A stretch of 51,244 bases of DNA from CALLVY01 sp937899855 (GTDB lineage: Bacteria; Bacteroidota; Bacteroidia; Chitinophagales; Saprospiraceae): positions 1 to 51,244 of the forward strand of contig JBCBQC010000043.1 in the NCBI GenBank assembly GCA_039820405.1, given 5' to 3'. Below are positions 16,043 through 23,530 of this stretch, in pieces. Position 1 is the first letter of the stretch; each line of letters begins with the position of its first letter. A program made the position numbers and the translations under genes. Below the pieces are notes generated by a model. The model saw nothing but the letters and a program-made list of their open reading frames with translations. It was not told the origin of the DNA and did no database searches.

Positions 16043-16792
16043 TCAATTGGTGGAAAATTCCCGTTCGATGATGAGATTGACCCAGTTGTCCTCACTGACG
16101 CCCATTAGGGTAAAACGGTATTCCCGGTCGGGCTCCAGGCTGGGGCTGGCGGCGGGGTCGGTGATGTTGAAGACCACATTGTTCAGGTCGTAAAAAGTAA
16201 AGGTCCGTTCGGTGGTGTAGGTCCCCGAAATGAGGTTGCCTTCGGTATCAGAGATGACTTGGAAGTAAATGACGTTTTCCCGGATTTGGCCGTCCTCCCA
16301 GGTGAAGGTGGGGGTGGTCCCGTTCTCGGCAATATCGACGAGGGTGGGGCGAAGTTCGGTGGGTTTGACATTGGTTTTTTGTCGGATGGGGGTACAGACG
16401 TGGAGTCGGCCGGGGCTACGGTAGGTGACCACACCCATGCGTTCGCCGGTAAAGGGGGTATTGTTGAACTTCCAGAGGTAGCCGTTAAAAACGGGTTCGT
16501 CGCTGAGGGGCTTGGCGCGGTACTTGGAAAAATCCGTAGAGTCTGCGATGTTGTCGGCTTCAAAATACCGAAAATCCGTGGCCCCCTTGATGGGATAAAA
16601 GAAAACATCCGTTGGTTCGCTGGCCGAACCCAGTACCCCATTCTCCGTGCCCGCTGCACAGGCGACCAGGTCCGCCCGTCCGAGGGCGCCATTGAGGGCC
16701 AGGTAATCCGCGAGGATATTTTCATCCAGTACGGGTTCTTCCTCACAGGCCAGGAGGAGGAAGAGGGGGAGGAGGTAAATGAGTTTTCGCAT
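16043..16792 (-). CDS. Unknown lipoprotein
   Basis: This 249-residue protein has a clear lipoprotein signal (MRKLIYLLPLFLLLACEEEP, Cys16). The mature part is beta-rich and Thr/Glu/Asp-rich, with a YRFTLMGVSEDNWVNLIIEREF end that resembles the edge of a fibronectin-like or jelly-roll domain. An acidic stretch follows the lipid anchor, which in Bacteroidota is often a lipoprotein export signal to the cell surface. It is convergent with the GNAT gene (9-bp gap). I do not recognise a family. Confidence 0.75.
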   Translation of the reverse strand: MRKLIYLLPLFLLLACEEEPVLDENILADYLALNGALGRADLVACAAGTENGVLGSASEPTDVFFYPIKGATDFRYFEADNIADSTDFSKYRAKPLSDEPVFNGYLWKFNNTPFTGERMGVVTYRSPGRLHVCTPIRQKTNVKPTELRPTLVDIAENGTTPTFTWEDGQIRENVIYFQVISDTEGNLISGTYTTERTFTFYDLNNVVFNITDPAASPSLEPDREYRFTLMGVSEDNWVNLIIEREFSTN

Positions 16793-16889
16793 ACTCTAAG
16801 AACGATTGATGGACCAATTAGTTAATACCCAAATAGACAAAATAGATGGTTCCCAGGCCCTGGCGGACGGCTAAATCGGTCAAAGGGTC

Positions 16890-16920
16890 CTTGTACTTAC
16901 CAAAAATGCGACGTACTTTG
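16890..16920 (+). promoter_or_regulatory. Possible promoter of the aguA-aguB operon
   Basis: CTTG at 16890-16893 and TACTTTG at 16914-16920 are separated by 20 bases. They approximate the -33/-7 elements of Bacteroidota, although the -7 box is one base shorter than TAnnTTTG. The spacing to the ATG at 16961 is about 40 bp. Confidence 0.4.
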
Positions 16921-16960
16921 CTCCGGTTTCCAAACCTCGCCACTACTAACACCTGCGTTT

Positions 16961-17992
16961 ATGGATCGAGCCCCCCGTCGTTACCTCCCCGCCGAATGGC
17001 ATCCGCAGGCCGCCATCCTGCTGACCTGGCCCCACCCCGATAGCGACTGGGCCGACCAACTGCCGGCGGTCGAGGCCTGCTTTCTCCAACTGGCCCAAGC
17101 CATCCTCGACCACCAGGACCTGTGGATCAGCTGCCCCTCCGTCGATCAATTTTACACCCAATTCCCCCAACTGCGCTCCGAGCGACTGCGGCTTTTCGCA
17201 CTCCCCAGCAACGATACCTGGGCCCGGGACCACGCTGCACTCACGGTATTGGAAGACGGCCAGCCCGTGCTGCTCGACTTTCAATTCAACGGCTGGGGTT
17301 TGCAATTCCCCGCCGATCGCGACAACCGGCTCACCCGACGTTGGTGGTCACAGTACGCCCGGTCGGGGCTGCGTTACGAAAGCCACCTGCACTTTGTCCT
17401 GGAAGGGGGCAGCATTGAATCGGATGGGCAGGGGACCCTGCTGACCACCGCAGAATGCCTACTTTCGCCCAATCGGAACCCGGGCTACTCCCGCGGGGCC
17501 ATTGCGGATTACCTCCGCGACGCCTTGGGGGCCGAGCGCCTGTTGTGGTTGGAAAATGGGGCCCTCCTCGGGGACGATACCGGGGGCCACATCGACACCC
17601 TGGCCCGCTTCTGCGATCCCCAAACCATTGCCTACGTCCAGTGTACGGACCCCACCGATGCGCACTACGAGGGGCTCGCCGCAATGGAGGCCGAGCTGCA
17701 AAGCTTTCGTCGGGCCAATGGGGAGGCGTACCGGCTGATTCCCCTGCCGATGGCCGAGGCGGTATACCAGGAGGGCCGGCGCCTTCCCGCTACTTACGCC
17801 AACTTTCTAATCACCAACCACAAGGTATTGCTACCTTTTTACCAAACCCCCCGGGACGAAAGGGCCCGCGCTATTCTGGCGGCCCAATTTCCCCAGCGGG
17901 AGGTAGTGGGCATTCCCTGTGGTGCCTTGATTCAACAAAACGGGTCCTTGCATTGCGTGACGATGCAGTTCCCGCAAGCACTTTACCTATGA
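16961..17992 (+). CDS. aguA: Agmatine deiminase
   Basis: This 343-residue enzyme hydrolyses agmatine to N-carbamoylputrescine and ammonia, a step of the arginine decarboxylase route to putrescine. The N-terminus (YLPAEWHPQAAILLTWPH.DSDW) and the internal NDTWARDHAAL and LEGGSIESDG segments are hallmarks of the peptidyl-arginine/agmatine deiminase family. The catalytic Cys is in SLHCVTMQFP (C332). Other expected residues are seen in LLGDDTGGHIDTLARF (His and Asp). Length is normal for bacterial AguA. The stop overlaps the aguB start by 4 bp (ATGA), so the two are translationally coupled. Confidence 0.93.
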   Translation: MDRAPRRYLPAEWHPQAAILLTWPHPDSDWADQLPAVEACFLQLAQAILDHQDLWISCPSVDQFYTQFPQLRSERLRLFALPSNDTWARDHAALTVLEDGQPVLLDFQFNGWGLQFPADRDNRLTRRWWSQYARSGLRYESHLHFVLEGGSIESDGQGTLLTTAECLLSPNRNPGYSRGAIADYLRDALGAERLLWLENGALLGDDTGGHIDTLARFCDPQTIAYVQCTDPTDAHYEGLAAMEAELQSFRRANGEAYRLIPLPMAEAVYQEGRRLPATYANFLITNHKVLLPFYQTPRDERARAILAAQFPQREVVGIPCGALIQQNGSLHCVTMQFPQALYL

Positions 17993-18885
17993 TTACGCCT
18001 CGTTTACTCCGAGTGGGCCTGATCCAACAGGCCAATACCGCCCAGGTGGCGGACAACTTGACGCGGCTCGAAGACCGGATTCGGGCTTGTGCGGCGCAGG
18101 GAGCGGCGCTGATTGTCCTCCAAGAATTGCACAACGGCCTCTACTTTTGCCAAACCGAATCGGTGGATCAGTTTGATCTGGCCGAATCCATTCCCGGTCC
18201 TTCCACGGAACGCTTTGGGGCCCTGGCGCGGGAATTGGGGGTGGTGCTGGTGCTGTCCCTGTTTGAGAAACGGGCGGCGGGCATCTACCACAATACGGCG
18301 GTGGTGATCGAGCGAGACGGGCGGATTGCGGGGACTTATCGCAAGATGCACATTCCCGACGATCCGGCTTACTACGAAAAATTTTACTTTACTCCCGGCG
18401 ATTTGGGTTTCCAGCCGATTGACACTTCGGTGGGGAAATTGGGGGTCTTGGTGTGTTGGGATCAGTGGTACCCCGAGGCGGCGCGTTTGATGGCTTTGTG
18501 GGGAGCGGAAATCTTGATTTATCCCACGGCCATTGGTTGGGACGCCAGCGATGAGCCAGCCGAGCAAGACCGTCAGTTGGATGCCTGGCTCATCAGCCAG
18601 CGGGGGCACGCCATCGCCAATGGCCTGCCGGTGGTGGCGGTCAACCGTTGTGGTTGGGAAGCTGATCCTTCGCGACAAACGGAGGGCATCCAGTTTTGGG
18701 GGCACAGTTTTGCGGTGGGCCCCCAGGGGGAATATTTGGCGCGGAGTACCGAGGATCAGGAGGAACACTTGGTGGTGGATATTGACCTGGCTCATTCCGA
18801 AAACGTCCGGCGCATTTGGCCTTTCTTTCGCGATCGGCGGATTGATGCCTACGCCGGATTGCTCCAGCGCTACCTAGGTGCTTAG
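17989..18885 (+). CDS. aguB: N-carbamoylputrescine amidase
   Basis: This 298-residue nitrilase-superfamily enzyme converts N-carbamoylputrescine to putrescine, CO2 and ammonia. The Glu-Lys-Cys triad is visible: E46 in VLQELHNGLYF, K119 in TYRKMHIPDD, and C156 in LVCWDQWYPEAAR. The family's PTAIGW and NRCGWE segments are also present. The ATG at 17989 sits inside the aguA stop (ATGA overlap); a longer open frame back to 17455 is only a shadow of aguA. Together with aguA it gives a complete agmatine-to-putrescine conversion. No arginine decarboxylase is in the window. Confidence 0.93.
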   Translation: MITPRLLRVGLIQQANTAQVADNLTRLEDRIRACAAQGAALIVLQELHNGLYFCQTESVDQFDLAESIPGPSTERFGALARELGVVLVLSLFEKRAAGIYHNTAVVIERDGRIAGTYRKMHIPDDPAYYEKFYFTPGDLGFQPIDTSVGKLGVLVCWDQWYPEAARLMALWGAEILIYPTAIGWDASDEPAEQDRQLDAWLISQRGHAIANGLPVVAVNRCGWEADPSRQTEGIQFWGHSFAVGPQGEYLARSTEDQEEHLVVDIDLAHSENVRRIWPFFRDRRIDAYAGLLQRYLGA

Positions 18886-18897
18886 GGGGGAAATCCC

Positions 18898-18905
18898 TAT
18901 CTTTG
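18898..18905 (+). promoter_or_regulatory. -7 element directly before the seven-helix protein gene
   Basis: TATCTTTG is a perfect TAnnTTTG box and lies only 4 bp before the ATG at 18910. Transcription would start at or next to the start codon, so the mRNA could be leaderless. No TTTG is found at the expected -33 distance. Confidence 0.5.
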
Positions 18906-18909
18906 CGCC

Positions 18910-19647
18910 ATGCAATCCATCGATCCGATTCTCAATCCAACGGTCTTTATCGGCGCCTTCGAATGGCGCGAGCCAGTCACGACCCTGACGGACTTTATGG
19001 TCGCCCTGGTGGCAATTTACGCTTTCTACCGATTGCAAAGCTATCGGGGAAAAAAGGCGGCCAATTTTAAGCTCTACAAATACTATTTTTTATGCTTTGC
19101 CATCGGCATGACTTCCGCCGCGTGGTTTGGCCACGGTTTGCAAGCGTACGTGGGTCCCCGGATGAAAATCGTGGGCTGGGTGATGAGTGCCAGTGGATTG
19201 TTTTGCCTGGCCCTGGCCTCGCTTCAGGAAATCGGCGCACGGCTCCAACCGGTAGTCGCCCGCACCATCCGAACTTGGCTGACGCTTCAGTACGCCCTGG
19301 TGGTCCTGATGATGATCTCCCCGGTTTACAGCAGCTTTGCGGTTACCCAGATCAATTCGACGCTGATGTTGATCCTATTCATCCTACCCATGCAAGCTTA
19401 TCACTTTCGGGTCGACCGGAGTCGGGGCAGTCAACGCATCGTTGGGGCCATTCTTTACGGCATTGTACCGGGTTTGATCTACACCAATCAGGTGAGTCTA
19501 CACCGCTGGTTCAACTACCACGACATCAGTCACGTACTCATGACGGTGTTTATGGGCTTGATGTTTTGGGGGGTGTGGACTTTGGTGCGCGAAGCCGCGG
19601 CGGGGTCCGTGGAGAAGGGGGATGGCAGGGCGGTGGAGGTGGCTTGA
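18910..19647 (+). CDS. Unknown seven-transmembrane protein
   Basis: This 245-residue protein has seven hydrophobic helices, at about residues 26-41, 58-77, 86-105, 115-138, 143-158, 172-190 and 200-223. Conserved-looking polar residues lie at membrane edges: S and H in TSAAWFGHGL (helix 2) and an HxxxH pattern in NYHDISHVLM just before helix 7. This arrangement recalls the CREST hydrolase superfamily (alkaline ceramidase, PAQR, Per1), but the resemblance is only by pattern. The tail after helix 7 is short and acidic/basic. It starts 24 bp after aguB but appears to have its own -7 element. Confidence 0.75.
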   Translation: MQSIDPILNPTVFIGAFEWREPVTTLTDFMVALVAIYAFYRLQSYRGKKAANFKLYKYYFLCFAIGMTSAAWFGHGLQAYVGPRMKIVGWVMSASGLFCLALASLQEIGARLQPVVARTIRTWLTLQYALVVLMMISPVYSSFAVTQINSTLMLILFILPMQAYHFRVDRSRGSQRIVGAILYGIVPGLIYTNQVSLHRWFNYHDISHVLMTVFMGLMFWGVWTLVREAAAGSVEKGDGRAVEVA

Positions 19648-20136
19648 GGCAATGTATGTGGTAGTGTATGTGGTAATATTTAATATGTTAAGGGTCAAAA
19701 TTTTTAGGCCTCAACTGTCTCATCATCAGTTGTTTATGGAGATTTGACATTTTATTTTTACTAATGTTTATGGAATTAGAGGTGCAAAAGCGTCTATATA
19801 CCAGAGTTTCTCATTCTAGACGGAGGAAATTCTTTGGTATTTAAACCGACCGGAGTGAGGAGTTCCGGGTCTGGGTAGCGGAGCTGTGCGCAAGCGTGGT
19901 AACCGCGAAGGGGTGTCGTCTGGTCGATGCCTTGAGGGTGGGCCCACCCAAGCCCCAAAATCTGCCTCCCCTGGTCTTCTATCCATACCACTTCCTCATG
20001 CGCACACCCCCCATTCCCCCTCCCAGCAATCCTCACCTTCTACTCGTTTTCCCCTAGGCCCGGTAACCAACTTTTCCCAACGGGGTCCTATCTACTGCTT
20101 ATGCAAGGCAGGCTCAGGCCCCCATCCTACCTCCCC
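19648..20136. other. Intergenic region holding repeat copy A
   Basis: No gene is supported in this 489-bp gap. It begins with a short tandem duplication (TGTATGTGGTAG/A at 19653-19664 and 19665-19676) and an AT-rich stretch. It then holds the dispersed element described separately (19767-19970) and ends in a pyrimidine-rich tract of about 150 bp. Confidence 0.6.
19767..19970 (+). repeat. Dispersed intergenic element, copy A
   Basis: This is one of three copies of an intergenic element of about 205 bp. All share the head TATGGAATT followed 9-10 bases later by AAAGCGTCTATRTA. All also have a palindrome GGGTGGGCCCACCC (or a close variant) near the far end. Copies A and B are similar along the whole length; a 93-nt core differs at only six positions. 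Internal inverted repeats (GAGTTTC/GAAATTC, CCGGA/TCCGG, GCGG/CCGC) suggest a folded RNA or DNA. No transposase or target-site duplication is visible. Confidence 0.75.
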
Positions 20137-20655
20137 TCAGATTTGCTCTACCACGTAAAACCAATTTTTCTCGATCGCTTTGACGGAATGTAGCTTGGCG
20201 GGACAACGAAACGGTCTTTGTTCCGTGTTGTCCGCATCGGGCTCGTACACAATATGGTGGTGGAAGAACTCGCCATTCCAGCTTCGGCCTCGGAATACCG
20301 ATTTGAAATGAACCGATTGGTTGTCAAAGATGCTCACTTGGTAAAGCAGCCCCTCTCGATGATAACTTTCCAGCTCGGACAAATCGGGATGTTCCCTCTC
20401 CCAACCGATCCAATAAGATATATTACCCGCACTAAAAACCAACTGCCCTGAGCATTCCTGATCATCATTTACCGGATACCGAGAAGCCAGGTAGGCCGAG
20501 TTATTGATCAGTACATCTTTTAGCCACTTGTATTTCCCAAGTTCCGACACTTTTTCCTGCCTGACCCCGTCCGCCTGCCAGGCGTAGCCCCTGAATTGCA
20601 CCAGTGCGTATCCAGCGCCGAGGAGGAGAATGGTAAAGAGGAGTGCCCTTGACAT
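20137..20655 (-). CDS. Unknown membrane-anchored protein
   Basis: This 172-residue protein has one N-terminal hydrophobic segment (residues 4-19, LLFTILLLGAGYALVQF) that is either an uncleaved anchor or a signal peptide. A soluble domain of about 150 residues follows, with two Cys (ECSGQLVF and FRCPAKL) that could form a disulfide. It is rich in aromatic residues (YWIGWEREHPDL, WNGEFFHHHIVYEPD). It lies downstream of the CMD-family gene on the same strand, 83 bp away. No family is recognised. Confidence 0.65.
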   Translation of the reverse strand: MSRALLFTILLLGAGYALVQFRGYAWQADGVRQEKVSELGKYKWLKDVLINNSAYLASRYPVNDDQECSGQLVFSAGNISYWIGWEREHPDLSELESYHREGLLYQVSIFDNQSVHFKSVFRGRSWNGEFFHHHIVYEPDADNTEQRPFRCPAKLHSVKAIEKNWFYVVEQI

Positions 20656-20738
20656 GTATGGCTAGAATGGTCAATCAATAATGCTTGCTTCCCTGCGAGC
20701 CAAATGCTTGTGCGGTGGTTCGGCCGCTTGCGGTTGAT

Positions 20739-21338
20739 CTAGTACGCATGCTTCCCCCTGGTCCAACCTTGTTCGCCCAAGTAATGATTGGCCGAATCCG
20801 CGGCCGCTTCCTCCAGTTGGGTACCCATGCTGTCGTTCCAGCGGTTGAGGTAGCCAAATAGGGCAACGACCCCCATGATTTCCACGATCTCGCCCTCGTC
20901 CCAGTGGGCGCGCATGCGTTCGGCGATCGCATCGTCGACGGCATTGGGTACTTGGGAGGCGGCGATGGCCAGGTCGAAGGCGGCCCGTTCGGCATCGCTA
21001 AAGGCGGGGTGGCTTTGGTAGGACCAAATGTTTTCCAATTTTTCCTGTTCGGCTCCGTAGCGTTCGGCCGCGCGGATGGCGTGGGCCTCACAGTAACGGC
21101 ATCCCGTCGTCATACTCGACAAGTAGGCAATCATCCGTTTGAGGGCGCTCGTCACCCGGCCCTTGTTTTCCATGACGGCGCGGTTCATTTCCAGAAAGGC
21201 CTCGGCAATGCGCGGGCGGCGCATCATGGTAAATAAGCTATTGGGGGTAAAGCCCAGGGTTTCGTTGTAAAACTGCACCATTTCTTCGAGCTCGGGATTG
21301 GATTCGCGATCGAGGGGCGTGACGAGTGGTTGTTTCAT
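20739..21338 (-). CDS. Carboxymuconolactone decarboxylase / AhpD-like peroxidase-related protein
   Basis: This 199-residue protein belongs to the alkylhydroperoxidase-D-like family. The redox motif CRYCEAH (C80, C83, H86) lies in the typical helix context (LSSMTTGCRYCEAHAIRAAERYG), followed by AAFDLAIAASQVP. AhpD-like proteins reduce peroxides using the CxxC pair; many paralogues have no defined substrate. The ATG at 21338 (MKQPLVTPLD) is preferred, because an upstream ATG at 21410 would add 24 residues in the divergent promoter region. The DUF427 gene is divergent, 116 bp away. Confidence 0.85.
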   Translation of the reverse strand: MKQPLVTPLDRESNPELEEMVQFYNETLGFTPNSLFTMMRRPRIAEAFLEMNRAVMENKGRVTSALKRMIAYLSSMTTGCRYCEAHAIRAAERYGAEQEKLENIWSYQSHPAFSDAERAAFDLAIAASQVPNAVDDAIAERMRAHWDEGEIVEIMGVVALFGYLNRWNDSMGTQLEEAAADSANHYLGEQGWTRGKHAY

Positions 21339-21454
21339 AAATTGGATGGATTGATTTTGAATGATGCGCAAAGATTGAAAATTCTCCGCAATTTCCAAAT
21401 GGAGAACCAACGAGGCGCTGGCTTGTTTAGCTTATGGATCAAAAATCAATCATC

Positions 21455-21736
21455 ATGAAAGCAATTTGGAATGGCGAGGTCATCGCACAGAGTGATCGCA
21501 CCACCATCGTAGAAGGCAATCACTATTTTCCCCCGGAAGCCATCAAGCAAGAATTCTTTAAAACCTCGGAAACGCATACGGTTTGCCCCTGGAAAGGCAC
21601 GGCTTCTTACTACAATCTCGAAGTGAGCGGCGAGGTCAATCCCGACGCCGCCTGGTACTATCCCCAAACCTCCGAGTCGGCCAGCCACATCAAGGGCTTC
21701 GTCGCGTTTTGGCGGGGCGTAGAGGTGACCCAGTAG
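21455..21736 (+). CDS. DUF427 domain protein
   Basis: This 93-residue protein is a complete DUF427 domain. It shows the KAIWNGEVIAQSDRT opening, VEGNHYFPPEAI, the HTVCPWKGTASYYNLEV core and the terminal FVAFWRGVEV. The ATG at 21455 gives the standard family start; another in-frame ATG at 21434 would add seven residues. Structures of DUF427 proteins show a small beta-tent fold, and the conserved Cys-Pro-Trp-Lys-Gly suggests a ligand pocket. Function is unknown. Confidence 0.87.
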   Translation: MKAIWNGEVIAQSDRTTIVEGNHYFPPEAIKQEFFKTSETHTVCPWKGTASYYNLEVSGEVNPDAAWYYPQTSESASHIKGFVAFWRGVEVTQ

Positions 21737-21795
21737 GGGATCCTCCCCCAAAAAGTGCCACTTGGTAAGCCCCGCGACTTTCCTTATTTTACGGC

Positions 21796-22650
21796 ATGAT
21801 CTGGAAAGTACTCCAAGCTCCCTACCCGGCACCTAGTCCTTCCCAACGTGGGTTTTGGTTGGCACTAGGTGTCGGTCTCTTTATCGCCCTCTTCTTGCTC
21901 ATCTTCAAACCCTTTGGCCTCAACGTTATCCCTGGCCCCCTCGCCGACCTCAAAATCATCGGCTACGGCTTGGTGACCTTCGTCGTCGTTTTCGCTTTCC
22001 AACAGTTGCCGCGCTTCTTTACCCAAATTCAGGATCAAAACTGGACCGTATTCAAAGAGATCCTCTTCATCGGCGTCATCCTCCTCTCCATCACCTTTGG
22101 CAACGTGCTCTATACCCAGTACATCGGAAGCGGCGCCCATTTTGAAGTCCTCCTGCAGTCCATGTTCTTCAACACCTTCGTCCTGGGCGTCATCCCCGCC
22201 GCCTTTGTCATCGTACTCAACCAACGCCACCTGAACCGCAAATACACCGGCGAAAGTCAAGCCCTTCCCACTCCTGAGCCCAGCCCCCCATCCAATCCCC
22301 GCCCCGCTACCATCCAAGTGCAGCTTCCCCAAACGCAAATCGAAGTGTCCCCCGACCAACTGCTCTACGTCGAATCCCTCGGCAATTACGCGCGGCTGGT
22401 CAGTCATCACCACACCGCAGGGGCCCAGCGCGAAGTGGTCCGCAGCACCCTCAAACAACTCGAACGGGAGCTGTGCTCCGAGCACATCATCCGCTGCCAC
22501 CGCTCCTTCATCGTCAACCTCCAACGGGTCGAAGCCGTCACGGGCAACGCCCAGGGTTTCAAACTCCAACTGCGCGATACCGAGCAGCAGGTTCCCGTTT
22601 CCCGCAAATACGTCCCCCAGGTGCGGCACTATTTTGCCGCCACCAGCTGA
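21796..22650 (+). CDS. Membrane-anchored LytTR transcriptional regulator
   Basis: This 284-residue protein has four N-terminal membrane helices (about residues 20-38, 55-71, 88-105 and 122-142), a Pro-rich linker (about 157-170) and a C-terminal LytTR DNA-binding domain (about 175-280). Recognition features of LytTR are YVESLGNYARLV, RSTLKQLERELCSEHIIRCHRSFIVNLQRVE and VPVSRKYV. There is no response-regulator receiver domain, so a signal would have to come through the membrane part instead of a phosphorylated Asp. Directly downstream are four direct repeats with 20-bp phasing (22660-22729), a plausible binding site. Confidence 0.9.
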   Translation: MIWKVLQAPYPAPSPSQRGFWLALGVGLFIALFLLIFKPFGLNVIPGPLADLKIIGYGLVTFVVVFAFQQLPRFFTQIQDQNWTVFKEILFIGVILLSITFGNVLYTQYIGSGAHFEVLLQSMFFNTFVLGVIPAAFVIVLNQRHLNRKYTGESQALPTPEPSPPSNPRPATIQVQLPQTQIEVSPDQLLYVESLGNYARLVSHHHTAGAQREVVRSTLKQLERELCSEHIIRCHRSFIVNLQRVEAVTGNAQGFKLQLRDTEQQVPVSRKYVPQVRHYFAATS

Positions 22651-22659
22651 ACCCCGCAC

Positions 22660-22729
22660 CTTGTCATTCGTCCCCAAGCCTTGTCATTCCTACCTTTTGC
22701 TTGCCCTTCATCCCAGCGGCTTGTCAGTC
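22660..22729 (+). promoter_or_regulatory. Four direct repeats at 20-bp intervals, candidate LytTR operator
   Basis: CTTGTCATTC occurs at 22660-22669 and 22680-22689. The variants CTTGCCCTTC at 22700-22709 and CTTGTCAGTC at 22720-22729 complete an array with an exact 20-bp period. LytTR proteins are known to bind pairs of direct repeats about two helical turns apart. The array lies between the LytTR gene and the next gene, ending 35 bp before a TACCTTTG -7 box (22764-22771). Confidence 0.5.
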
Positions 22730-22763
22730 GCCATCTAATCCGCTTTTTCAATCGCTGCCCCCC

Positions 22764-22771
22764 TACCTTTG
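22764..22771 (+). promoter_or_regulatory. Candidate -7 element for the DUF2306-like gene
   Basis: TACCTTTG matches TAnnTTTG, with a T-rich stretch (22744-22748) near the -33 position. It would give a leader of about 70 nt before the ATG at 22850. Confidence 0.4.
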
Positions 22772-22849
22772 ACCCATCGCCTTCCGCCAATCGGTTCCCT
22801 TGACCCCCTCGCGCGGCATTCGACACTTTAAATTCACAACCCAACACCA

Positions 22850-23530
22850 ATGAATACTTACAGCATTATTCTGATTGTTCACGTCATCTCCGGTTTTACG
22901 GCCCTCTTCGTCGGCCTGGTCCCCATGCTGTCCAAAAAGGGCAGCAAGCTCCACAACAACAGCGGGTGGATCTACTTCTGGGGCATGTTTGGGGTTTTTG
23001 TCACGGCCACCATCATGTTCTTTTTCAAACCCCAAAAGCTGCTCTTCCTATTGCTGATTGGCATCTTTAGCTTTTACCAAACCTTTAGCGGTGTCCGAGC
23101 GGTACAGTACAAGAAAAAGCAAAAGCCCGTCGCCGGGATCGACTGGGGCGCAGCGGCACTGGTCAGTATTACGGCCTTAGCCATGCTGGGATTGGGGGGC
23201 TACCAAGTGCTGGAGGCAAGCGTAAACCTGGGCGTGCTCTACCTGGTCTTCGGTGGCGTCTGTCTGGGAACGAGTGGAGCGGATTTGCGGTATTTTTGGC
23301 TTCGGAGCCAGCAGACGGCGCCGCTCAAACGCTTCTGGCTGCACCACCACGCTACGCGGATGGGAGGATCCTACATCGCTACCCTAACCGCCTTTTGCGT
23401 CACCAACATTAGCTTCTTGCCCCCGCTGGTGGTTTGGCTATCTCCAGGGGTAATTGGTGGAATTATCCTCAGTCGGGTCATGCGAAAGCTGCGGCGCGAA
23501 CGAGCGGCGCAGCTCCAGCGAAAGGCCTAG
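22850..23530 (+). CDS. DUF2306-like membrane protein
   Basis: This 226-residue protein has about seven hydrophobic segments. It carries a first-helix His (IVHVISGFTALFVGLVPML), a KLHNNSGWIYFWGM loop and an LHHHATRMGGSYIATLTAF segment, resembling the His-rich pattern of DUF2306 proteins. Histidines at membrane edges could bind a metal or haem, but this is not established. It lies 199 bp after the LytTR gene with a -7 box and repeat array in between, so it is a likely target of that regulator. Its stop overlaps the convergent lipoprotein stop by 4 bp. Confidence 0.72.
   Translation: MNTYSIILIVHVISGFTALFVGLVPMLSKKGSKLHNNSGWIYFWGMFGVFVTATIMFFFKPQKLLFLLLIGIFSFYQTFSGVRAVQYKKKQKPVAGIDWGAAALVSITALAMLGLGGYQVLEASVNLGVLYLVFGGVCLGTSGADLRYFWLRSQQTAPLKRFWLHHHATRMGGSYIATLTAFCVTNISFLPPLVVWLSPGVIGGIILSRVMRKLRRERAAQLQRKA

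Noticed and set aside
17455..17988. Long plus-strand open frame upstream of aguB giving a 476-residue fusion
   Set aside because: It overlaps aguA in another frame, has a low-complexity Arg/Pro-rich translation, and the nitrilase domain begins exactly at the ATG at 17989.
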